This document shows positions 1 to 5,867 of a stretch of 5,867 nucleotides of DNA, piece by piece. The position numbers and the translations under genes were made by a program. Origin of the DNA: Planctomycetota bacterium (GTDB lineage Bacteria; Planctomycetota; Planctomycetia; Pirellulales; Pirellulaceae). Within the stretch, counting starts at the first letter, position 1. Each line of letters begins with the position of its first letter. Location of the stretch: contig JAJSAJ010000528.1 in assembly GCA_024274855.1 (NCBI GenBank), positions 1-5,867 of the forward strand. The letters are read 5' to 3'. The notes beneath the pieces are model-generated. The model saw nothing but the letters and a program-made list of their open reading frames with translations. It was not told where the DNA came from and did not search any database.

Positions 1-372
1 CCGTTCGATCGTGTCGGCAGACAAAGTCAAGGCGGCATCGGCCCATTTGCCTTGATGTTCATTCCCAGAAGCCGCCGGCAACTCGCCGATCGGCAGACCG
101 TTCAGTTTGGCAAACGAGATATAGGGCTTACCATGCTGCAGTCCGATTCCCTGAAAGTGCAGGACGGCTGTCTTCGCTTTACGTACTCGTTCGGCCGTCA
201 GCCCTTCGCAGGGGAACGGGCCCGGCTCGCGAGCCAACTCGACAGCATGATCGTAAACCGAAGGCTCAAGTGTCGGACGCGCGCCTTCAATGCGCATTTG
301 CGACCAGCACGCCCAATCGCCGGACGAGTTATCCTTCTTGCCGACATCGGTGATCAGCTTGATGTCCACTCT
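1..372 (-). pseudogene. Out-of-frame continuation of the glycosidase-like gene (NPCBM-like end plus beta domain), runs off the window
   Basis: In the frame next to that of the large gene, minus-strand codons run without a stop from about 372 to base 1 (about 124 codons). They encode RVDIKLITDVGKKDNSSGDW (372-313), then ACWSQMRIEG. This resembles the last strands of NPCBM-type carbohydrate-binding domains, where a DxG motif is followed by DWAxW. A second beta-rich segment follows, with LEPSVYDHAVEL, TAVLHFQGIGLQHGKPYISF and LNGLPIGELPA. The segment starts in mid-domain and has no good start of its own: ATG at 399-397 is in frame but weakly placed and overlaps the large gene. It is most simply the displaced C-terminus of that gene, joined by a one-base excess or two-base loss in the AGAGAG run at 374-369. 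Because most of an NPCBM domain is missing before the join, an internal deletion is also possible. It accounts for the whole stretch to the window edge. Confidence 0.65.
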
Positions 373-3139
373 CTTGCAGCAGAGCGACCATTTGGCCATC
401 GGCGGTTGCCTTTTGGAAACGTGTAACGCGGCCCCGACCGTTCGCATAGATGTAAGCCGGCGATTCAACATAGTCCGCTCGGTGACCGTCAATCATCGCG
501 CTGAACGCAGTAAGTTTCTTTTCCCGAGGGTCGCAAACCAACCAACCGTTCGGCGGTATCACTGTTTCACGCGTCACCCATGGCTCCGTGCCATTCCCAT
601 TGACCCAAACTTCGAGTCCGTCCGAATAGCGTACAACGACTTGCGACCTGCGATACAGGCCGGATGCCAATGCTGCACTCGTGTCCCATAATCGGCCGTC
701 CGGCCCGGCATACTGAATCGACGACACGGTCTGCTGGGCATAGCGCGCGTGAATTTGCTGGACCGAGTAATAGCTTCGAAACGCGTTTTCAAAACCGCCT
801 TCGCGCACGAGAAACCCGGTATGGCCAAACGCAAGTGTCGCGGCAAGAAAACGGTCGAGTCGTTCGGTGGGCGTTCGTCGAGTCTCCGGCTTGCGCCCGT
901 AGAACATTCCCGGGTTTCCCATCCCGAAATTACAGCACTTCGGATGCAGCTTCAGAAGATCGAAGTCGACCAGCCAGGGATTGACGTCCAATCGGGCCAA
1001 TTGATCCTGGCCATAGTTTCCATCGGTCAGCCCACAGTAGTACCAATGGTTATTCCCTTCGCTGTAAACCGGCCCATTCCAGGTCGCTTTTTGATGGAGC
1101 ATGATCTCACCATAGGCGTAGAACGTCGCGGCGAACGTTCCAGAGCCAGGGACCCTCGCGTCAAAATCGCAATAGGACCATGGTCGAACGGCCGTGTGCA
1201 CATCGCAATACGCTGTGTCGAGCTGGAACTTTTTCTGGATGATCGGCGCGAGTTTCGCTTCCAGTTCGACGGCCCTTGCCGGTTTGATGTTATAACAGCG
1301 GGGCCACGCCGTTCGCCATTGATTGTCGGGCAAGCGTGAAACGTAGTCTTCGTCCCAATACTCATTGACCGGTGCATAGTCTGTGTAGTTGTTATAGATT
1401 CCATAGCGGAACCCGAGCGTGTGCAACTTTCGAGCGTAATCTACCTGTGCCGCATCGCCTCCTTTGCCAGGTGCGGCACGAGTTCGCATCGTAAAGCTCT
1501 CGCCCCCGTCACGCCAACCGGTTTCATGGTCGGTAATGACCGTCTTGTTCATTCCGAACCGAGCAAACATTTCCCACAAGGCAAGATCGCTCGCGCGATT
1601 CGATGCTCCGTGAGCGCGCCACAGCCGCTCGCCCGCCACATGCATCCAAGGCGACTTCGGGTTCGGGATACTCGGCAAAACTTCTTCAAAGCGAGGCGAG
1701 ATTGTCAAGAACAACCGCTCGAAACACGGGTTCCTCTGGCCGTCGGTGCGCGGCAAATACCGTGAGCCGCCATTCTGCGTCACCCCGTCCTTGGCCACAT
1801 CGTTGGCAAACCACAGCAGCGATCCATTGCTGCGGCAATGATCGACCAACGGCAAAACAAACAACGGCCTTTCTTTCGGACCAAGAATCAAGACGGCCGG
1901 ACGTTGCGAATCACCCATCAAATACGGGATGGTGACAAGCCGAGGATTCGTGCCCCCAACGACCTTGCCGATCCGAAACTCGCCAATCTCCGGCGTCCGG
2001 CACACAACATCGACCACAAGCGATTTCTGCCAAAGACGGAACGAATAGGTCACCTCCGCCTCGCGTTTACCGAACGTACAGCGCCATTTGGAAACGACGA
2101 GAGCGCCATCCAGACGACAATCGATCAGCTCGATCTTCTCCGGATCCGTCGCACCGGAATCATCAACCCAGAATCGAACCCCGCCTTCCGACAGAGGCTC
2201 AAAAGGCCTGCCACGGCCAATCCACTCGGCCGACACGTCACTGAGTGTCCCCTTCTTGGGTACGTAGCGATAAACAAGGTGACCGTCATCCCCTTCATAA
2301 TGGAAAGCAAAACCTCCTTGCAACCGCTCGATGTGCAGACGATAACCGGCTGTTAAGTTGGTCGGCAGAATCGTCTCTTTTCGATTTGGGAACGGCAATT
2401 TGCCGGGCCCGATATTCGTGCCCACTGTCTGTCCGGCCGGCAACGTGATCCCCCGCTCGCGCCGCGGTTGGAATGTCAAAGGCGGCAACGCCTCCTTGTA
2501 AACAGCCAGATTGTCAAAGAAAAGACTTCGATCGTTTTTGTTGGTTCCTTTACGAACCTCAATCCCAACGACCTGAGGGCTCGGGCCCAACGCGGCGATC
2601 TGCTGTTCGGTCAGCCGACGGTGCATCAGCCACCACTCTTTCCACCGGACCGCACCCAGTGAAATCGAGACCAACGGCCCACCGGAACCTTGCAACAGAA
2701 CGGAGATGGCAACGGGCGGCGTTGTTCGATCGGGAGCCCATCCCCAGTTGTTTCCGTAAATCCAGATGTTCACGCAGTCGAAAAGTCTGGTAACAGGGAC
2801 CGGTTTGGGCGGACGCACCGTCACTACAGGGCTAGTTCCCGTCGCGCGGTAGACCAATTTGCCGACATACTTGTCCCAGAGCTGTGTTTCGCGAGATCGT
2901 TCGAACGACGCGGCAGCTTGATGACATTCCACAGTCCACCCAGCAAGATCCTCGAAATCGATCAAAGGAGGACGCGTATCGTGTGTTCGGCCGACCCACT
3001 CCATTTCATACGGGCGTTTGCCGATTTCTTGGGCAACCGCGCTCGTGTCACAAACGGAGCCCGCGAACAGACCGATCGCCAATGCACATCGCACCAGACC
3101 GGCATGACATCGATATGACGAATCATGGTTCCTAAACAT
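329..3139 (-). CDS. Large secreted glycosidase-like protein, uncharacterised family
   Basis: The frame encodes 936 residues. A signal peptide is clear: hydrophobic LVRCALAIGLFAGSV (15-29) and a cleavage site after AVA (34-36). Residues about 57-215 look like a carbohydrate-binding jelly roll, opening with LIDFEDLAGW and ending with SLFFDNLAVYKE. Residues about 235-490 form a beta-sandwich (AGYRLHIERLQGGFAFHYEG). Residues about 500-775 look like a TIM barrel with YGIYNNYTDYAPVNEYWDEDY (579-599), AYCDVHTA (643-650) and GPVYSEGNNHWYY (689-701). D646 and E694, 48 residues apart, are the best nucleophile and acid/base candidates; the arrangement recalls GH101/GH129-like endo-alpha-N-acetylgalactosaminidases, a resemblance judged by eye. 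A C-terminal beta domain ends in YVESPAYIYANGRGRVTRF (890-908). After about residue 920 the sequence loses family character and stops at TAA 331-329, which fits a frameshift near 370. The start is set by AGGAGG 8 bases upstream. The exact substrate is unknown. Confidence 0.8.
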   Translation of the reverse strand: MFRNHDSSYRCHAGLVRCALAIGLFAGSVCDTSAVAQEIGKRPYEMEWVGRTHDTRPPLIDFEDLAGWTVECHQAAASFERSRETQLWDKYVGKLVYRATGTSPVVTVRPPKPVPVTRLFDCVNIWIYGNNWGWAPDRTTPPVAISVLLQGSGGPLVSISLGAVRWKEWWLMHRRLTEQQIAALGPSPQVVGIEVRKGTNKNDRSLFFDNLAVYKEALPPLTFQPRRERGITLPAGQTVGTNIGPGKLPFPNRKETILPTNLTAGYRLHIERLQGGFAFHYEGDDGHLVYRYVPKKGTLSDVSAEWIGRGRPFEPLSEGGVRFWVDDSGATDPEKIELIDCRLDGALVVSKWRCTFGKREAEVTYSFRLWQKSLVVDVVCRTPEIGEFRIGKVVGGTNPRLVTIPYLMGDSQRPAVLILGPKERPLFVLPLVDHCRSNGSLLWFANDVAKDGVTQNGGSRYLPRTDGQRNPCFERLFLTISPRFEEVLPSIPNPKSPWMHVAGERLWRAHGASNRASDLALWEMFARFGMNKTVITDHETGWRDGGESFTMRTRAAPGKGGDAAQVDYARKLHTLGFRYGIYNNYTDYAPVNEYWDEDYVSRLPDNQWRTAWPRCYNIKPARAVELEAKLAPIIQKKFQLDTAYCDVHTAVRPWSYCDFDARVPGSGTFAATFYAYGEIMLHQKATWNGPVYSEGNNHWYYCGLTDGNYGQDQLARLDVNPWLVDFDLLKLHPKCCNFGMGNPGMFYGRKPETRRTPTERLDRFLAATLAFGHTGFLVREGGFENAFRSYYSVQQIHARYAQQTVSSIQYAGPDGRLWDTSAALASGLYRRSQVVVRYSDGLEVWVNGNGTEPWVTRETVIPPNGWLVCDPREKKLTAFSAMIDGHRADYVESPAYIYANGRGRVTRFQKATADGQMVALLQESGHQADHRCRQEG

Positions 3140-3147
3140 GAATCCAA

Positions 3148-3153
3148 CCTCCT
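3148..3153 (-). promoter_or_regulatory. Ribosome binding site of the large glycosidase-like gene
   Basis: A perfect AGGAGG on the minus strand stands 8 bases before ATG at 3139-3137. It fixes the start there and rules out the longer in-frame start at 3316, which would run through the predicted promoter. Confidence 0.8.
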
Positions 3154-3196
3154 GCACAACTTTCCTGCCACCGACATCTCGAGAATACAACGGGCC

Positions 3197-3227
3197 ATTA
3201 TAGCAAGTGATGAGCGTAGAGTGGCAA
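3197..3227 (-). promoter_or_regulatory. Predicted sigma70-like promoter of the large glycosidase-like gene
   Basis: On the minus strand a perfect -10 box TATAAT (3202-3197) is directly preceded by TGC (3205-3203), an extended -10 element. A -35 candidate TTGCCA (3227-3222, five of six consensus bases) lies 19 bases upstream, slightly longer than the usual 17. Transcription would start near 3190, leaving a leader of about 50 bases that contains the AGGAGG site before the ATG at 3139. The reading is by consensus only, and promoter rules in the presumed host group are less well established than in Escherichia coli. Confidence 0.55.
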
Positions 3228-3231
3228 GTGA
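3203..3231 (-). repeat. Direct repeat TCACTTGC x2 overlapping the promoter
   Basis: The 8-mer TCACTTGC (GCAAGTGA on the plus strand) occurs at 3231-3224 and 3210-3203, exactly 21 bases apart, about two helical turns. One copy overlaps the -35 box and the other abuts the -10 box, so both lie on the same DNA face across the promoter. This is the layout of a tandem operator, but no regulator is encoded in the window. Confidence 0.4.
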
Positions 3232-3262
3232 GAGTTTGTTGACGACGGTGCGGTGGTGCGTT

Positions 3263-3279
3263 AGCCGGCGTTTTCGGCT
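3263..3279 (-). repeat. Weak hairpin downstream of the oxidoreductase
   Basis: AGCCG (3263-3267) and CGGCT (3275-3279) can pair around a 7-base loop, about 50 bases after the oxidoreductase stop. The stem is short and no T-run follows on the minus strand, so a terminator role is only a possibility. Confidence 0.2.
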
Positions 3280-3328
3280 TGGCGTCAAACGACTCAGAGG
3301 GAGCGGTGTGGGACACGCATGACGCCCA

Positions 3329-4746
3329 TTATTTGGTCGATCGATCACGCAGCCTGGCCGTCACATCCTGATAGGCGACATTGCGAGGCACGATATTTTC
3401 CTGAGCAGCGATTGCCGAGGCAACTCCGGCTGCCTGCCCCATTGCAACGGCGTTTCCGGTTACTCGATAGCTGCTATGCGCAAGAAAGTCACCGCTGATA
3501 CAACGTCCCGCCATCATCAGGCCGTCGATGTCGCGTGCGACCAACGCCCGCAGGGGAATATCGTAGGGTTTGGAGTGAACGGTTTCCGCTCAATCGCTTT
3601 GGTCTTGTGCGGATTGGTCGAATGAACATCGATTCCAAATGTAACACGGCAAATTGAGTCTTCGAATTGAGTCCCCTTTCGCAGGTCGTCGGCCGACACC
3701 TGATAGAGCCCGTGAATACGGCGCCCTTCACGGGTACCGATTTGTTCCGCCGTGTAGACGATCCGGATGCTCTGCCACGGACCACCGAGTCGGCGCAACG
3801 CCTGGACGAGCGAGTGATTCTCCTTACGAGCTTCCAATGTGGCTCGTGTCACATCGTCCGCATTCAAAGGTGAGACATCGTATTGGTGATTCGCCATCAG
3901 CGCGTACAGCCCGTCGCGGATGACGAATATTGTTGGACCGCCGTAAGATGGTTCGACTCCTGCTCGCCGAAACTCGGCCAACAGATTCTGTTTTGCCGTT
4001 CCTTTTCGGGTAGGCGATGGTGCATTGTTGATAAAATCGGCAATGGAGTCTTGTTCTACGCCGGCGAAGACCGCCATCAAACTCATCGGCTGCAGCGAGC
4101 CGGTTTTCGGATGCCCCAGATCGAACCCACAGCCGGCCAACGCGGCTAGATCCCCGTCCCCCGTGCAATCGACAAACGCGTCGCCCGTCCATGCTTCCCG
4201 TCCCGACTTGGATTCGGTCACAACTGCGGACAGACGCCTGTCTTCCAAGACCGCACCAACCACACGCGTGAACAGACGAATGCGCACTCCCGCATCCACC
4301 AGCTCGTGTTCAAGGATCTGTTTCATCGCTTCGGGGTCATACACGACGCTGGCACCGCACCACTTTCCCGCTCGCTGCTGAATCAACTGCTCGCACAGCT
4401 CGGCCATCACACCGGTTTTATTCCTGGCATCGATGATCCAGGAAAGGGCACCGGCCGTCCAAATCCCGCCAAGACATCCATGCACTTCCAGCAGCTGAGT
4501 TTTTGCTCCGCTTCGAGCGGCAGCCAGTGCCGCAGCCACTCCAGCCGGTCCGCCACCGCAAACCACGACTTCCGCGTCCGAAACAACGGGAACCTTGCGA
4601 ACCGATTCGGCGATCACACGGGCACCGTTCATGCCGGCCCGGTCCGGCACTCCGGCTCCCAACGCACCACCGCCAACGGCCACGCCACCCATTCCCGCGG
4701 CGATTGAACGAGTGAACAGACGGCGACTCAAACGTCGTGCCGGCAT
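3329..4746 (-). CDS. Tat-exported FAD-dependent oxidoreductase (FAD_oxidored type), frameshifted
   Basis: The product is a Rossmann-type FAD-dependent oxidoreductase. Its N-terminus carries a twin-arginine signal, SRRLFTR (7-13), followed by a Gly/Ala-rich hydrophobic stretch (about 15-33), so a folded flavoprotein is probably exported. The FAD site is VVVCGGGPAGVAAALAAA (60-77) with E87 in position for the adenosine ribose and GCLGG at 90-94. VDCTGDGDLAALAG (192-205) is the second conserved FAD-contacting block. The reading frame breaks after P392. One added base in the AAACCC run at 3566-3571 restores PYDIPLRALVARDIDG, then GLMMAGRCISGDF and TGNAVAMGQAAGVA, the usual C-terminal FAD motif of the family, ending at TAA 3331-3329. 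The repaired product is about 472 residues, complete for the family. Unrepaired, the protein stops at 3517 and loses the C-terminal FAD block. The substrate is unknown; a sugar or sugar derivative is inferred only from the flanking glycosidases. Confidence 0.9.
3566..3571 (-). other. Frameshift site in the oxidoreductase gene
   Basis: On the minus strand the run AAACCC joins two frames. Upstream the frame reads FTP, then continues out of frame to a stop at 3517. Downstream the next frame gives KPYDIPLRAL. One missing A (or C) explains the break, as is typical of a homopolymer indel. Confidence 0.85.
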
Positions 4747-4755
4747 TTGTGTGAT

Positions 4756-4760
4756 TCCTT
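4756..4760 (-). promoter_or_regulatory. Ribosome binding site of the FAD oxidoreductase
   Basis: On the minus strand AAGGA lies 9 bases before ATG at 4746-4744. This selects that start over an in-frame upstream start at 4908. Translation from 4908 would overlap the fucosidase end and place low-complexity Arg-rich sequence ahead of a good Tat signal. Confidence 0.6.
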
Positions 4761-4773
4761 TCGGAGGGAAATG

Positions 4774-4799
4774 CGCAGAGTGTCTGCTTCGGCTCTGCG
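4774..4799 (-). repeat. 7-bp inverted repeat in the intergenic gap
   Basis: CGCAGAG (4774-4780) and CTCTGCG (4793-4799) pair perfectly around a 12-base loop between the fucosidase stop and the oxidoreductase start. No T-run follows on either strand, so it does not look like an intrinsic terminator. It could be an RNA-processing or stability hairpin in a shared transcript, or chance. Confidence 0.35.
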
Positions 4800-4819
4800 A
4801 TTCTGCAATGAACCGCAGC

Positions 4820-5867
4820 CTATTTCTTCGATTGGCTCTTGCTCGGTGCAAACAGGCTGAATTCGAAGATCGTCGGCCCATTCTGGCCGTCGATCTTGAG
4901 CCGCACATAGCGGGCTGTCACCGGCGGGAAACTGAATTGCAAGTTCTTGCCGATTCGAGTCCCTTCGTAAAACGTCTTCCAATCGTCACCCTCCTTGGCC
5001 TGTAATTCAAATCGCTTGACCCGAACACCAAAGTCGACGCACTCATCGATTACCGCGCGATTGAAAGTAGCCGGCTTGCCGAGATCTACCTCAATCCAGC
5101 AATCGTCGACATTGCCGTCGGTCGCCCAGCGGGTCATGTCGCTGCCGTCCAATGCTTTCGCGGCATTGTAATGCGAACTCTTCTGATAGACGTTGGAGGC
5201 CTTTGCCTTTTTTCCCTCGGTCAAAGAGATCCCGCAACCGGAAGCGGCGAGGGGCGCCAGGCTCATGGCCGGTTTGTCCAACTCGAGAACGACAATCGTA
5301 TCAATCGGCTTCCGATCCGATTCGCGTACGGATATCTCGAGCGACTCGCTGTTCTGCATGACCTGAACCGGGCCACCGGTCAGCAGACGGCTACTCAGAA
5401 TCTTTGCTGGCAAAGCGGGCAACTCGATCGTCGGCTCGGGCCATTTGAGAATATGCACGTAGACCGTATTGCCTTTTCGCGTCGATGCGACCACGCGAGT
5501 CGGCTTGTACGGTCCGCCCCGAGTGCCGTAGATACTCTCGCCGTACTTGTTCAACCACTGGCCCATCTCCTCGAGTCGTTGAACCTGGCGGAATTCGATC
5601 TCACCGGTCGGCATCGGACCGACGTTGAACAGGAGATTACCGTCACCACTCGCGGTCAGGATCAAGGCACGAAGGCACTCGGACAGTGTTTTCAGTCTGT
5701 CATTCGGCTTCCACGCCCATTGACGGCAGATCGTCATACAGGTTTCCCAAGGCCGCTCGATGTTGAAGGCACCGATTCGCTGCTCGGGCGTGTCGAAGTC
5801 GCCGCATCCCCCGCCCGCCCTGTTGTTGACCAGGATATTCTTTTGAAGAGACCGGCAAAGCAAGACG
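4820..5867 (-). CDS. GH29 alpha-L-fucosidase with C-terminal F5/8 type C domain (5' end outside window)
   Basis: This is the C-terminal part of a GH29 alpha-L-fucosidase, an enzyme that releases terminal alpha-linked L-fucose from glycans with retention of configuration. About 348 codons are visible. Residue 1 is taken as the codon at 5863. Family-typical blocks are LVNNR (11-15), GDFDTPEQ (21-28), RPWETCMT (37-44), GDGNLLFNVGP (73-83) and GQWLNKYGESIYGTRGG (101-117), the end of the catalytic barrel. A beta-sandwich follows (about 120-200). Residues about 215-338 form a discoidin/CBM32-like domain, with NAAKALDGSDMTRWATDG (233-250), WIEVDLGKP (256-264) and a terminal ARYVRLKI strand (317-324). 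The protein ends in a short Lys/Ser tail with stop TAG at 4822-4820. The nucleophile region and any signal peptide lie upstream of the window, so export is not shown. TTG at 5863 is internal, not a start. The next gene begins 73 bases downstream on the same strand, suggesting co-transcription. Confidence 0.93.
   Translation of the reverse strand, partial: VLLCRSLQKNILVNNRAGGGCGDFDTPEQRIGAFNIERPWETCMTICRQWAWKPNDRLKTLSECLRALILTASGDGNLLFNVGPMPTGEIEFRQVQRLEEMGQWLNKYGESIYGTRGGPYKPTRVVASTRKGNTVYVHILKWPEPTIELPALPAKILSSRLLTGGPVQVMQNSESLEISVRESDRKPIDTIVVLELDKPAMSLAPLAASGCGISLTEGKKAKASNVYQKSSHYNAAKALDGSDMTRWATDGNVDDCWIEVDLGKPATFNRAVIDECVDFGVRVKRFELQAKEGDDWKTFYEGTRIGKNLQFSFPPVTARYVRLKIDGQNGPTIFEFSLFAPSKSQSKK

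Noticed and set aside
1..399. Independent small gene starting at ATG 399
   Set aside because: It would begin in mid-domain, overlap the large gene, and has only a weak AAGG upstream. A displaced C-terminus explains it better, though a separate gene is not fully excluded.
749..1339. Plus-strand open frame of 196 codons
   Set aside because: It lies wholly inside the barrel-coding part of the large minus-strand gene. Its product is Arg-rich with no recognisable motif, as expected from an antisense frame in GC-rich DNA.
1838..2356. Plus-strand open frame of 172 codons
   Set aside because: Antisense to the beta-sandwich region of the large gene, with no domain-like sequence and no convincing ribosome binding site.
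3263..3279. Intrinsic terminator after the oxidoreductase
   Set aside because: The stem is only 5 bp and no T-run follows on the minus strand, so it is kept only as a weak hairpin.
3140..3316. Longer start of the large glycosidase-like gene at 3316
   Set aside because: It would add 59 residues without family character, run through the TATAAT promoter, and bury the signal peptide. ATG at 3139 has a perfect AGGAGG 8 bases upstream.
4747..4908. Longer start of the oxidoreductase at 4908
   Set aside because: The added Arg/Ser-rich residues are the fucosidase 3' end read in another frame, and they would displace the N-terminal Tat signal.
1..5867. Mobile element, CRISPR array, tRNA or rRNA
   Set aside because: No regularly spaced repeats, transposase-like protein, paired terminal repeats or RNA-gene signature were seen. 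The frame breaks show no inserted sequence.

Overview
The window looks like a piece of a carbohydrate-degradation locus from a Planctomycetes-type bacterium, or a relative in the Planctomycetes-Verrucomicrobia-Chlamydiae group. This rests on the mix of secreted glycosidases with accessory beta domains, a Tat-exported FAD oxidoreductase of a type common in those genomes, and moderately high GC. It is inference from protein style; no marker gene is present. All genes read on the minus strand, and the order below follows transcription, from high to low coordinates.

(1) 5867-4820: the C-terminal part of a GH29 alpha-L-fucosidase ending in an F5/8 type C (discoidin/CBM32-like) domain; its 5' part lies outside the window. 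(2) 4746-3329: a Tat-signal FAD-dependent oxidoreductase (FAD_oxidored type) of about 472 residues, broken by a single-base frameshift at an AAACCC run near 3566-3571. (3) 3139-329: a large secreted, uncharacterised glycosidase-like protein with an N-terminal carbohydrate-binding-like beta domain, a beta-sandwich, a probable TIM barrel and a C-terminal beta domain. Its frame ends at 329, but a second open frame runs from about 372 down to base 1 and encodes sequence resembling the end of an NPCBM-type domain plus another beta domain. A frameshift, or a small deletion with frameshift, is therefore likely near 370.

The 73-base gap between genes 1 and 2 holds a 7-bp inverted repeat and a Shine-Dalgarno sequence, which fits co-transcription. 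The 189-base gap between genes 2 and 3 holds a good sigma70-like promoter (TTGCCA, 19 bp, TGC-TATAAT). An exact 8-bp direct repeat with a 21-bp period is built into this promoter, so gene 3 can probably be transcribed and regulated on its own.

Working model (inference): the fucosidase removes terminal fucose, the large protein attacks a further linkage in the same glycan, and the oxidoreductase oxidises a sugar or sugar-derived product in the cell envelope. Two adjacent genes with clean single frameshifts and otherwise intact sequence point either to indel errors in the assembly or to recent decay. No tRNA, rRNA, CRISPR, insertion sequence or plus-strand gene was found.
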